From: Bacteriovoracaceae bacterium
GTDB lineage: Bacteria; Bdellovibrionota; Bacteriovoracia; Bacteriovoracales; Bacteriovoracaceae
Length of the DNA stretch: 64,000 nucleotides
Reading direction: 5' to 3'
Assembly (NCBI GenBank): GCA_018649885.1
Contig: JABIHA010000118.1
Coordinates: forward strand, 1-64,000
The notes under the pieces were generated by a model, which saw nothing but the letters and a program-made list of their open reading frames with translations, was not told the origin of the DNA and searched no databases. Shown one piece after another: positions 54,694 through 63,950 of this stretch (the first letter of the stretch is position 1; every line of letters begins with the position of its first letter). The position numbers and the translations under genes are program-made.

Positions 54694-55828
54694 GTGGATC
54701 AGACTATCGTAATTAAAATGGGTGAGTGCAAATCTAAATTTCCGGAATTTAAGGATAAGTTGAGTTTAATTCGGAGGTCACTTTGACATCGATAAAAGAA
54801 ATAAAAGGTTAGCAGAAATAGTTGAGATGGAGTCTATGGAAGGCTTCTGGAATGACACTGAAAACGCCTCAAAAATACAAAAAGAAAAATCCATAAATGC
54901 CGAAACTGTCAAAATCTACACAGATCTAGAGGAAGTTCTCGACGAATTTGAAATCCTTTGTGAATACGCTGATGCAGGAGACGAAGAGTCAGCTAATGAG
55001 GCCATAGAGCTTTTTCCTAATGTTGAAAAGCGTGTAGTAGAAGCCGAAGAGCGAGTTCTTTTATCTAAAGAGACCGATCCCAATAATGCCATTGTATCAA
55101 TAAATGCAGGTGCAGGTGGAACTGAGTCGTGTGACTGGGCCATGATGATCTCTAGAATGCTGACTAGGTATGCTGAGAAATTGGGGTTTAAAATCGAGAC
55201 AATCGACGTTCAACCTGGAGATTCTGCAGGCATAAAATCTCAAACTTTTATGGTCAATGGCCCTATGGCCTATGGAAAATTAAAGTCTGAGTCAGGGATT
55301 CATCGTTTGGTGAGACTTTCTCCATTTGACTCTGCCAATAGAAGGCATACTTCTTTTGCCTCAGTGTATGTGTCGCCTGAAATTGATGACTCTATCGAGA
55401 TTGAAGTTGAGGATAAAGATCTAAGAATTGATGTTTACCGTTCAGGAGGTGCTGGAGGTCAGAGTGTAAACACCACAGATTCCGCTGTTAGACTTACTCA
55501 CCATCCCTCAGGACTCGTGGTGACCTGCCAAAACGAAAGAAGCCAATTGCAAAATAGGCAAACGGCCATGAAAGTATTGAAATCGAGACTCTACGATCTT
55601 GAAATGGAAAAAAAGAGACAAGAGCAAAATAAGGTTGAATCCGAGAAAAAAGAAATTGGTTGGGGCTCACAAATAAGATCCTATGTTCTTCATCCTTATA
55701 AAATGGTCAAAGACCACCGAACTGGATTTGAAGTAAGCTCTCCTGATAAAGTTCTCGATGGCGATATAGCTCCCTTTGCCAAGGCCTATCTACACTGGGA
55801 TGTGGGTAGCGATAAAGGAGAGTTTTAA
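54694..55828 (+). CDS. prfB: peptide chain release factor 2 (programmed +1 frameshift)
   Basis: Class I release factor for UGA and UAA, 377 aa. The first 30 codons (54694-54783) start at GTG, 8 bp after GGAGG, and end in CTT followed by an in-frame TGA (54784-54786). Translation continues in the +1 frame from GAC at 54785. The GGQ motif is in SGGAGGQSVN, and the RF2-specific SPF tripeptide in LSPFDSANRR. A single-frame annotation starting at 54827 would lose the first 44 residues. The lolC GTG follows directly after its stop. Confidence 0.95.
54773..54787 (+). promoter_or_regulatory. RF2 autoregulatory frameshift site
   Basis: An internal Shine-Dalgarno GGAGG (54773-54777) is followed at the standard distance by CTT TGA C (54781-54787). 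This is the known site at which low RF2 lets the ribosome slip +1 past the UGA stop. Confidence 0.95.
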
Positions 55829-57031
55829 GTGCACAGTAGTACATTTTCAATTCTTAAAATTCTTTTGAGTGGTAAAAATTCAATTAAGTTCCTACTGGGG
55901 ATTGTCCTTAGCTTTTCATTTTCCATTACTGTGATTCTCGCCACAATTGGTATTATGGATGGCTTTGATGTGGCCTTAAAAAAAGGCTTGAGAAAAGCTG
56001 AAGGTGATTTGAAAATCCAATATCGCGGTGGTTTTTTTGAGCTTGAGCAAATTGAGGACAAGCTCGATCTTCATCCAATCTCAGAGATTACTGGGATTGT
56101 TCGAAGTGAAGCATTTTTAATTTCTAAAGATCGTAGTAAAGGAATAGTTTTAAGAGGAGTGGAGCCGGACTCATTTAATGAGGTGACAAAATTTAAATTG
56201 GAATTGGTGGAAAATGATATTGTTCTAGGCCATGAGCTTCTTGCGGAACTGGGCCTCAGCATTGGAGACGAGGTTGTCATTGTTTTTGCCTCAGGGCGAG
56301 GAGATCATGAGCAACTTCCCACACTCCACCGCTTTAAAGTAGTGGGGGATGTCAGTCACGGTATTTATGAAAAGGATTTGCGCTACGCCTATGTAAATTT
56401 AACCTACATCCAAAAGCTTTTTGGCCTAGAAAACCAAATCAACCAAATTCTTCTAAATGTAGAGGGAGCTCAGAAAATTGATTCCCCTGCGGTATTTGAA
56501 AAAATAACCACACTTGGAGAGACGATTGAAGACCAACTGAATGGTCTTTATCGTGCCATTCCTTTTTGGATTGAATATGGTGGATTGATTGAGGCCGTAA
56601 AAGTAGAAAAAGTGTCTATTACTATTGTTTTGCAGATCGTGGTGGTGGTATCCATTTTTAATGTCTTGGCATTTGTCATGTTTCTTGGTGAAACCAGGTC
56701 AAAAGAAATCTTTTTAGTTGAGGCCCTGGGCATTAGTAAGAAGGTGATGAATCGGGCGTGGGTGTTACTTTTATGTGGGATCTGGGGGCTGTCTTGTTTT
56801 GTTTCATTTTTTCTGGTGGAGATTACAGACTATGGACTTCAAAATCTTTCAATGCTTGAGCTTCCAGGGGATGTTTATACGGTATCAAAATTGGCCTTAT
56901 TTTTAGAACCCAAGTATTATGGGATAGTCTTTTTGATCTCTTTAGTATGGGTCTTGGTAATTTCGGCAGTAACATTGTATAGAATGAGCCGAAAAGAGAT
57001 TATACAGGGGTTAAGGCAGGAGTTCTCTTAA
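55829..57031 (+). CDS. lolC: lipoprotein-releasing ABC transporter permease LolC/LolE type
   Basis: Permease that extracts outer-membrane lipoproteins from the inner membrane. 400 aa. One N-terminal helix (FLLGIVLSFSFSITVILATIG in parts), a periplasmic domain of about 200 residues, and three C-terminal helices of the FtsX type. The start is GTG 55829, with AAAGGAGA 9 bp upstream, directly after the prfB stop. Only one permease gene is present here, so it probably works as a homodimer (LolF-like) or with a partner elsewhere. Confidence 0.88.
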   Translation: MHSSTFSILKILLSGKNSIKFLLGIVLSFSFSITVILATIGIMDGFDVALKKGLRKAEGDLKIQYRGGFFELEQIEDKLDLHPISEITGIVRSEAFLISKDRSKGIVLRGVEPDSFNEVTKFKLELVENDIVLGHELLAELGLSIGDEVVIVFASGRGDHEQLPTLHRFKVVGDVSHGIYEKDLRYAYVNLTYIQKLFGLENQINQILLNVEGAQKIDSPAVFEKITTLGETIEDQLNGLYRAIPFWIEYGGLIEAVKVEKVSITIVLQIVVVVSIFNVLAFVMFLGETRSKEIFLVEALGISKKVMNRAWVLLLCGIWGLSCFVSFFLVEITDYGLQNLSMLELPGDVYTVSKLALFLEPKYYGIVFLISLVWVLVISAVTLYRMSRKEIIQGLRQEFS

Positions 57032-57033
57032 AT

Positions 57034-57693
57034 ATGAATCTAATTGAGATTAAGGATATTAAAAAGAATTTTGGTAGCACCCAGGTATTAAGGGGAATTA
57101 ATTTTAAATTTTCTGAAGGAGAGCACTGGGTTTTGACAGGGTCTTCAGGCTCGGGAAAATCCACCCTTTTGTATTTAATTGGCGGCCTCGATACTGCAAG
57201 CTCTGGAAAAATTTTTGTAGAGAATAAAGATTTAAGTCTGCTTAGCGATGAGGTTTTAGCTAACTATAGAAATAAGTTTATTGGATTCGTTTTTCAGTTT
57301 CATTACCTACTTCCCTCAATGAATTGCATGAACAATATTTTACTTCCAGCAAGAATCGGTGGAGTTGTTGAAGGTCCGGTCAAAGACCATATTATGTGCT
57401 ACGCAGAAAGGCTTGGAGTAGAAAAACTGCTGACTAAGTACCCATATCAACTATCAGGCGGAGAGCAGCAGCGAATTAATTTGCTGCGGGCCATTTCTTT
57501 AAGGCCAAAGCTTCTTCTTTGCGATGAGCCTACAGGTAATTTGGACTCAACTAACTCACAGATAGTGGTGAAGCTACTTAAGGAGCTTTCTCTAGAGCTT
57601 GGAGCGACTCTTCTCATCGTGACTCACGATGAAAATGTAGCCGGAAACTTTAGTAATCGAATTAAAATGGTAGACGGGAGACTAGTTCAATAA
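57034..57693 (+). CDS. lolD: lipoprotein-releasing ABC transporter ATPase LolD
   Basis: ABC ATPase partner of the preceding permease. 219 aa. Walker A GSSGSGKST, Q-loop VFQFHYLLP, signature LSGGEQQR, Walker B LLLCDEPTG and the H-loop VTHDE are all intact. The MacB/LolD subfamily is suggested by length and GGLDTASSG. It starts 2 bp after the lolC stop. Confidence 0.93.
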   Translation: MNLIEIKDIKKNFGSTQVLRGINFKFSEGEHWVLTGSSGSGKSTLLYLIGGLDTASSGKIFVENKDLSLLSDEVLANYRNKFIGFVFQFHYLLPSMNCMNNILLPARIGGVVEGPVKDHIMCYAERLGVEKLLTKYPYQLSGGEQQRINLLRAISLRPKLLLCDEPTGNLDSTNSQIVVKLLKELSLELGATLLIVTHDENVAGNFSNRIKMVDGRLVQ

Positions 57694-57786
57694 TCTACCG
57701 CCGCTTTGCTCTCAATACACGACAAGATCTCTTTGTAGTTTCGCCCCAAATAAGATAATTTATATCGAATTATTTTAGGAGAGTTA

Positions 57787-60123
57787 ATGTCTCAACCAAG
57801 TTGGGCAATACGTATATATTGTTTCATTTTTTCACTTTTGTTTGCTTTGCACGCGCTTGCGGGCAATGACCTAGGTAAAAAGGTTAACCTTTTTAAGGTT
57901 GATAAAGTTGATGTTCAAGGTCTTAAGAAGGTCGAGATAGAAGCCGTATTGGAAAAAGTTTTAGTAAAAGAAGGCATGGTCCTCGATAATTATCTTTTGA
58001 AAGGTGATATTGAAAGAATCTATAAACTTAAGTTCTTTGACTCTGTAGAGGCCCACCATGAAGTCAAAAATGGTAAAAATCATCTAATATTTAAAGTATT
58101 TGAAAGACCCATTATTGCTGAGATTATCATTAAGGGAAATGATGACATCGACGATGATGAGATAGAGGAGAAGATCAGATCTAAGCAGTTCTCTCTTTTA
58201 GATGTCGATACGGCCAAGAAAGACGTGGCCATCATTCAGAAATTTTATGAAGAGAAAGGCTTTTACCTGGCCTCAGTCAATTTTGAAGTCAAAAAAATTA
58301 ATAGTGAAAATGTTGAGTTAGTATTTCAAATTGAGGAATTCGATAAAGTTAAGGTGAAGATGATTACCTTTCTTGGGAATCGAAGTCTACAAGACGATAA
58401 ATTAAAACAACATATGGAAACCAAGGAAGAGAGCTTTTTTAGCTTTCTCTCTGCCTCGGGCTCCTTCAAAGAGGTTAATTTCCAAACTGATATTCAAAGA
58501 CTTAAGTATTACTACCAATCAGAAGGTCACCTCCAAGTTAATATTGGCGCTCCAGAAATAACTGTTTCAGAAGATAAGAGATGGGTCTTTATTACTATTA
58601 GAGTTAATGAAGGACCTAAGTTTACAATTAACGAAATCTCTTTTGAAGGCGAGGTTTTATTTGAAGAGGATAAGCTCTTCTCTGAAATTAAACTTAAAAA
58701 AGAAGAAACATACTCAGAAGACAAACTTAGAAAAGATATCCAAAAGCTAACTGAAATGTATCAAGATAAAGGATACGCTTTCGCCAACGTTCTTAGAACA
58801 CTTGAGGTTGTCCCTGGAGAAAACCGAGTCAATGTGAGGTTTTCTTTTGAAAAAGGTAATATCGCTTATTTTGGAAGAGTTAATGTTAAAGGTAATACAT
58901 CTACAAGAGACAAAGTTGTTAGACGTGAACTTAAAATTAGAGAGGGCATGCGCTACTCCGGTACTGCTCTTAGAGAGTCCAAAGAAAATGTAAATAGGCT
59001 CGGTTTCTTTGAGCAGGGAAGTGTTGTCTTTAATACAGTATCTCCTAAAGGGAAAGATGACGTCCTCGATGTAGATATTTCTATTAAAGAGCGTCAGACA
59101 GGACAAATTTCTGTTGGTGCTGGTTATTCCACAGCAACTAAGTTTTTCTTCCAAGGTTCTGTTAAAAAGAGAAACTTCAGCGGCCTTGGTCAAGATTTAG
59201 AGCTTTCTTTTAACTGGTCAGATACAAATACCACTGGTCAAATTAGTTTTGACGAGCCCTATCTATATGATACGAAGTGGAAGGCGGGAACAGATGTTTA
59301 CGCCACAAAAGTCAGCCGAGCTGGTAATGAGTCAGAAAAGTTTGGTTCGGCCCTTAGAGTTGGCTACCCTGTTTTTGAATACACCAATTTATTTGTCACT
59401 TATAATCTTGAGAAAACTCGTCTTATTAAAAGTACTGATCCGCTGCTCTATGAACCTAGGTACAAAAAACTTGAAAATGGTTTAAAGTCTTCCATTGATA
59501 CAACAATTAAACATGACAGAAGAAATAATGTCTTCGAGCCTTCTGGTGGATATTACTTGAGAAGCTCTACCGAGTACGCAGGTCTCGGTGGACAACATAA
59601 GTTTATGAAGCTTGGAGCAGAGGGACAATTCTTTGCTAATCCTGTTGGAGATTTTGTATTTCGCTCTAGAATCCTAGCAGAGCACTTAGTTCAAACTACA
59701 AGTAGAGGTATAGCCAGAACTAGACATTTTACACTAGGTGGTGCCAAAGACCTGAGAGGCTACTATTTTGCTGATATTGGCCCAAAAGAAAATAGAATGA
59801 TCGACACTAATGGTGATGGTACAGATGATACCCTCGTTGTTGTTAACGTTGGCGGCCGGTTCAAACTTATTAGCCAGTTTGAATTAGAGCATCCTCTTGT
59901 TAAAGAAGCGGGACTCAAGTGGGTCTTTTTCTTTGATGCAGGTAATGTTTTTAGGCGCTACCTTGGTCATCATGGCAGATTCACTCTTCGTACTGATTAC
60001 GGTTTTGGATTTAGGTGGTTTACCCCAATTGGTATTTTGAGATTTGAATTTGGTTATCCGATTGCTAGAAAAACAGGTGAGTCTGGATCGCAGTTTCACT
60101 TTGATATAGGTAAGTCTTTTTAA
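57787..60123 (+). CDS. bamA: outer-membrane protein assembly factor BamA
   Basis: Omp85 protein that folds and inserts outer-membrane beta-barrels. 778 aa. Signal peptide (FIFSLLFALHALAG), then about five POTRA domains to residue 390, then the 16-strand barrel. The L6 motif reads LRGYYF in place of VRGF. The C-terminal strand ends in FHFDIGKSF, with the final Phe typical of the BAM signal. AGGAG precedes the ATG. It starts the bamA-skp-lpx-fabZ cluster, an order conserved in many Proteobacteria. Confidence 0.96.
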   Translation: MSQPSWAIRIYCFIFSLLFALHALAGNDLGKKVNLFKVDKVDVQGLKKVEIEAVLEKVLVKEGMVLDNYLLKGDIERIYKLKFFDSVEAHHEVKNGKNHLIFKVFERPIIAEIIIKGNDDIDDDEIEEKIRSKQFSLLDVDTAKKDVAIIQKFYEEKGFYLASVNFEVKKINSENVELVFQIEEFDKVKVKMITFLGNRSLQDDKLKQHMETKEESFFSFLSASGSFKEVNFQTDIQRLKYYYQSEGHLQVNIGAPEITVSEDKRWVFITIRVNEGPKFTINEISFEGEVLFEEDKLFSEIKLKKEETYSEDKLRKDIQKLTEMYQDKGYAFANVLRTLEVVPGENRVNVRFSFEKGNIAYFGRVNVKGNTSTRDKVVRRELKIREGMRYSGTALRESKENVNRLGFFEQGSVVFNTVSPKGKDDVLDVDISIKERQTGQISVGAGYSTATKFFFQGSVKKRNFSGLGQDLELSFNWSDTNTTGQISFDEPYLYDTKWKAGTDVYATKVSRAGNESEKFGSALRVGYPVFEYTNLFVTYNLEKTRLIKSTDPLLYEPRYKKLENGLKSSIDTTIKHDRRNNVFEPSGGYYLRSSTEYAGLGGQHKFMKLGAEGQFFANPVGDFVFRSRILAEHLVQTTSRGIARTRHFTLGGAKDLRGYYFADIGPKENRMIDTNGDGTDDTLVVVNVGGRFKLISQFELEHPLVKEAGLKWVFFFDAGNVFRRYLGHHGRFTLRTDYGFGFRWFTPIGILRFEFGYPIARKTGESGSQFHFDIGKSF

Positions 60124-60136
60124 TAAGAGGTGTTAT

Positions 60137-60646
60137 ATGAAATATTTGGTTTTTTTAAGTTTATTTTTTGTAGGTATTAGTTTTTCTCATGCCAATACGG
60201 TAATTGGTCTTATTAATATGGAAGCCATCATCAATAAAATTAGTGATGGAAAAAAAATTAGAAGCAAACTTGAAAAAGAGTTTAATAAAAAGAAAAAAAC
60301 TCTTCAAAAAGAAGAAGAGACTATAAAGAAGGCTCAAGAGAATTATAAAAAGCAGTCAGTTGTTTTAAACGACAAAGCTAAGATGAAAAAAGAAGAAGAA
60401 ATCACCAATATGATTAGAGGCATTCAGCAAAAAACGATGGCCTATCAAAAAGAGATTCGTGATCTTGAAGCCAAATTGAAAAAACCACTTCTTAAAAAGA
60501 TTCAAGCGATTGTAGATACTGTTTCTAAAAAAGAAAATGTGGCCATGACTTTTGAAGTCAGCACTTCTCCTGTTATCTATGCTAAAGAGAAAAAAGACCT
60601 GACTGGCAAAATTATTGAAGCTTATAATAAGAAATACAAAAAATAG
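60137..60646 (+). CDS. skp: periplasmic chaperone Skp/OmpH
   Basis: Holds unfolded outer-membrane proteins in the periplasm. 169 aa. Signal peptide (FLSLFFVGISFSHA), then the short beta core (VIGLINMEAII), and two long Lys-rich helices forming the tentacles (about 45-130). AGAGGTG precedes the ATG. Its position between bamA and lpxD is the usual one. Confidence 0.9.
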   Translation: MKYLVFLSLFFVGISFSHANTVIGLINMEAIINKISDGKKIRSKLEKEFNKKKKTLQKEEETIKKAQENYKKQSVVLNDKAKMKKEEEITNMIRGIQQKTMAYQKEIRDLEAKLKKPLLKKIQAIVDTVSKKENVAMTFEVSTSPVIYAKEKKDLTGKIIEAYNKKYKK

Positions 60647-60657
60647 GCCGTGCTCGT

Positions 60658-61686
60658 ATGGATTTTGAAGAACTTAATTCAATTGAAAAGAGCTTTGAGA
60701 TATTGCACGGTAGTCTTGATTTTTCAGTTGAAGAGATATCGTCTACAGATGATCCAACAAAGCATTCAATTTGTTTTCTAAAAGATATCAAAAACCAAAG
60801 AAAAGTTGGTCGTTTCTCTCAAAGTGATTTTTTTGAGAATTGTTGCGTAGTTCTTGAAGAAAAATTCTATGGAAAAATAAAGGGAACTGAAGATTTTGAA
60901 GCTCTTTGTAATAGCTTCCCCGTTGTTGCTAAAATAGAATCAATTCACCATGCGTTGCCAAAGTTTTCAGAACCATTTTTCCATAAGAAATTTTCAATGT
61001 GCAATGATCTTGTGGATGGAAGACAGCTCGGCAGTGTGGAAATACATCCCACTGCAAATATTGCTCAAAATGTATTTATAGGAAGCCACGTTAAAATTGG
61101 CAAAAATGTCGAAATCTTTCCTGGAAGTGTGGTGATGTCACTTTCTGAAATCGGAGAGGGCACAAAGATATTTCCAAATGTCACAATTTATAGAAACGTA
61201 ATTATTGGGATGAATTGTCGAATCCATTCACAATCAGTCATTGGAAGTGACGGCTACGGCTACAATTATTTTGATGGTATTCATCACAAAATTTGGCATA
61301 TGGGTGGTGTTGAAATAGGTGATGATGTTGAAATTGGATCTATCACCAGCATTGATAGCGGAACTTTCTCAAAAACTTATATTGGAAGTGGTTCTAAAAT
61401 TGATAATCAAGTACAAATTGGTCACAACAGTCGTGTTGGTAAAGGTGTGATTATTTGCGGCCAAGTAGGCCTTGCGGGCAGCTGTATTGTTGGAGATTTT
61501 ACTGTTTTTGGCGGTAAGGCCGGAATGGGAGATGGAAACCAAATTGGGGCTGGCGTGCAAGTTGCGGGAGCGGCCATGGTCAATAGTGACTGGCCAGATG
61601 GCGCCAAGCTTGGAGGTCACCCAGCAAGACCTTTAAGAGAGTGGCTGAAGGGCCTGGCCTTTATAAGACGAGAAAGTCTAAAGTAA
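60658..61686 (+). CDS. lpxD: UDP-3-O-acyl-glucosamine N-acyltransferase LpxD
   Basis: Third step of lipid A synthesis. 342 aa. The N-terminal uridine-binding domain is followed by the hexapeptide-repeat left-handed helix from about residue 120 (IHPTANIAQNVFIG). The catalytic His is in VQIGHNSRVG. GSDGYGYNYFDGIHHKIWHMG in parts (SDGYGYNY, KIWHMGGV) and the closing GHPARPLREWLK are characteristic. Located between skp and fabZ. Confidence 0.96.
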   Translation: MDFEELNSIEKSFEILHGSLDFSVEEISSTDDPTKHSICFLKDIKNQRKVGRFSQSDFFENCCVVLEEKFYGKIKGTEDFEALCNSFPVVAKIESIHHALPKFSEPFFHKKFSMCNDLVDGRQLGSVEIHPTANIAQNVFIGSHVKIGKNVEIFPGSVVMSLSEIGEGTKIFPNVTIYRNVIIGMNCRIHSQSVIGSDGYGYNYFDGIHHKIWHMGGVEIGDDVEIGSITSIDSGTFSKTYIGSGSKIDNQVQIGHNSRVGKGVIICGQVGLAGSCIVGDFTVFGGKAGMGDGNQIGAGVQVAGAAMVNSDWPDGAKLGGHPARPLREWLKGLAFIRRESLK

Positions 61687-61699
61687 CGGGAAAAATTCT

Positions 61700-62182
61700 A
61701 TGAAACTTAATTTTGAGCAAGTCAAAGCCTATATACCTCACAGAGAACCCTTTCTTTTTGTAGATAGTATCGAGAGTCTTGAATACGAGGGCGAGGGACC
61801 TTTTAGCTGCTTAAAAGATCTTATTGGCGGAGTTGTAGAAGCAAATTTTAGTGTCAAAGAAGATTTAGAAATACTCAGAGGCCATTTTCCGGGAAATCCT
61901 GTTTTACCTGGTGTTGTTCAGGTAGAGATGATGGCCCAGGCATCTATCTTCATTACTTTTGAGCTCTTTGAAGATCCCTACAATGTTGATTTAGAAGTGG
62001 CCTTACTTGGAGTGAAAGATTCAAAATTTAGAAAGCCAGTTGTTCCAGGAATGGAACTGAAGATAAAATCGAAGATGATCAAGGCACGAGGCCAAATTAT
62101 GAGTTTTGAAGCTGAAATCAGCTCAGGCGATGAAATTGTCTCCCAGGCTTCTTTTTTGGCCAGCTTCTCCCAAAGGAATTAA
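61700..62182 (+). CDS. fabZ: 3-hydroxyacyl-ACP dehydratase FabZ
   Basis: Dehydratase of fatty acid synthesis. 160 aa. The hot-dog fold motif with the catalytic His is RGHFPGNPVLPGV, followed by the catalytic Glu in QVEMMAQAS. HREPFLFVDSI opens the protein. It competes with LpxA for hydroxyacyl-ACP, which fits the position next to lpxA (2-bp gap). Confidence 0.95.
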   Translation: MKLNFEQVKAYIPHREPFLFVDSIESLEYEGEGPFSCLKDLIGGVVEANFSVKEDLEILRGHFPGNPVLPGVVQVEMMAQASIFITFELFEDPYNVDLEVALLGVKDSKFRKPVVPGMELKIKSKMIKARGQIMSFEAEISSGDEIVSQASFLASFSQRN

Positions 62183-62184
62183 TT

Positions 62185-62991
62185 ATGAGTCACAGTGAAT
62201 GGATTCATCCAAGTGCAATTATTGAAGATGGTGCGGAAATAGCAGAAGGTGTCAGAGTTGGAGCTTTCAGTATCATTGGGCCAAATGTAAAAATTGGCGC
62301 TGAAACAGAAATAGGAAGCCACGTTGTTATTAATGGCCATACCAGCATTGGACAAAGAAATAAAATTTTCCAATTTTGTTCTATTGGTGAGAGACCTCAA
62401 GACTTGACCTATGATGACCAGCCTACTCAGGTTGTAATCGGAGACGATAATGTGATTAGGGAATATGTCTCCATCCATCGTGGTACACTTAAACAAGATA
62501 AAATTACTAAAGTTGGAAGCTCTTGCCTTATTATGGCCCATGCTCATCTTGGTCATGATGTGGTGGTGGGTGATCACTGTGTAATAGTAAACTCTGTCAA
62601 TTTAGCAGGTCATGTCACCGTGGAAGACCGAGTGATTATTAGTGGGGCCACAAATATTTCTCAATTTATTAGATTGGGAAGAGGTTCATATATTGGTGGA
62701 GCAAGCGGTGTGGACAGAGATATTCCGCCATTTTGCACGGCCTATGGGAACAGAATAAAGCTAAAGGGAGTCAATATTGTAGGCCTTCGAAGACAGAGTT
62801 TTGAAAAGCCGCTGATATCAGAGGCCGTAGACTTTTTTAGAACTATGGAGGCTTCTCCTCTTTCTCCTAGAAGCTTTGTTGATTCCAGTGAGCTTATGTG
62901 CGAATACGAGAGTAATGAAATTGTAGAAGAAATTTCTGATTTTATAAAAGCGAGTAGAGTAGGGATCGCTCCCTTTAATTTTGACGTATAA
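62185..62991 (+). CDS. lpxA: acyl-ACP:UDP-sugar O/N-acyltransferase LpxA
   Basis: First step of lipid A synthesis. 268 aa. Hexapeptide repeats occupy residues 5-190 (IHPSAIIEDGAEIAEG in part). The catalytic His is in AHLGHDVVVGDH. The C-terminal helical domain contains GNRIKLKGVNIVGLRRQ in parts (NRIKLKGVN, GLRRQSF). The oxidoreductase that follows suggests that its sugar acceptor may carry a 3-amino group, giving an amide instead of an ester. Confidence 0.96.
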   Translation: MSHSEWIHPSAIIEDGAEIAEGVRVGAFSIIGPNVKIGAETEIGSHVVINGHTSIGQRNKIFQFCSIGERPQDLTYDDQPTQVVIGDDNVIREYVSIHRGTLKQDKITKVGSSCLIMAHAHLGHDVVVGDHCVIVNSVNLAGHVTVEDRVIISGATNISQFIRLGRGSYIGGASGVDRDIPPFCTAYGNRIKLKGVNIVGLRRQSFEKPLISEAVDFFRTMEASPLSPRSFVDSSELMCEYESNEIVEEISDFIKASRVGIAPFNFDV

Positions 62992-63005
62992 ATCTATGAG
63001 GACGT

Positions 63006-63950
63006 ATGGGTTCAAGAGTTGCCTTAATTGGTCATGGGCATTTAGGAAAATTCCACGCTCAAAAAGCTTTTGAATTAAAAGGCACTGATTTTACATGCAT
63101 TGTTGACTCCTATAAGCCACTTGATGATATTGATACCTCCTCTTTTCCCCATGTCCTTAAATTTGATAATCTGGACCAGGCCCTCACTCATTTTGATGCA
63201 GCTATTGTTGCCACTCCAACAAGTAATCATTTCGAAACTTGTAAAAAACTTATTAAAAATGACAAACACGTATTTTGTGAGAAGCCAGTAACTGAAGAGA
63301 TCTCTCAAGCAGATCAACTTCAAAGTATGATGGAAGAAAAGAGTCTTGTTTTTCAGGTAGGACAAAGTGAAAGGTTTCACCAAGTTTGGGAAACTATCAA
63401 GTCAGAAAAATACCAGAATTTTTTTGGTGCAAACTCTAAAATTAAGATCATGAGAGTAGCACCTTTTAAAGGAAGGGCCACAGATGTAGATGTTGTGACT
63501 GACTTGATGATTCACGACGTGGATTTAATTTGCTACTTAACAGGTCAAACTCCTAAAAGTGTAGCCTCTAGAGGATATAAATATCAAACCTCTCATTGGG
63601 ATCACGTAGAAGCTGAATTTGAATTTAGCTCGGGAATGCGTGCTGAAATAATCGTAAGCAGAAATTACTTCGAAGAAAGAAGAGAGCTTACCTGTACAAG
63701 TGATTCAGGTATAATTTCTGTTGATTTAATGAATTGTGAATTCCATTCAGTTAGCAGTGACGGAAGCCGAGATGAGTTACTAACTTATGAAAAAAATGAT
63801 CACCTTCTTAATGAGCAGCGCTTATTTTTTGAAAGTATCGAAAAATCGACAGCTCCAGTTGTGACCCTAAAAGAAGGGAAGATTGCAGTGGAACTTGTTA
63901 AAGGTGTACTAAGCTCCCTTGAAACTCAAACTCAATTTAGGTATGGCTAA
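63006..63950 (+). CDS. Gfo/Idh/MocA-family oxidoreductase, GnnA-like
   Basis: NAD(P)-dependent sugar dehydrogenase family, 314 aa. N-terminal Rossmann fold GHGHLGKFHAQKA, then VFCEKPVTEE with the conserved EKP, and DLMIHDVDLICYL in the C-terminal domain. It sits between lpxA and lpxB with no gap to the latter (TAATG). In Acidithiobacillus the oxidoreductase GnnA and aminotransferase GnnB lie in the same spot and make UDP-GlcNAc3N for lipid A. Only the oxidoreductase is here; a GnnB partner is not in the window. Confidence 0.85.
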   Translation: MGSRVALIGHGHLGKFHAQKAFELKGTDFTCIVDSYKPLDDIDTSSFPHVLKFDNLDQALTHFDAAIVATPTSNHFETCKKLIKNDKHVFCEKPVTEEISQADQLQSMMEEKSLVFQVGQSERFHQVWETIKSEKYQNFFGANSKIKIMRVAPFKGRATDVDVVTDLMIHDVDLICYLTGQTPKSVASRGYKYQTSHWDHVEAEFEFSSGMRAEIIVSRNYFEERRELTCTSDSGIISVDLMNCEFHSVSSDGSRDELLTYEKNDHLLNEQRLFFESIEKSTAPVVTLKEGKIAVELVKGVLSSLETQTQFRYG

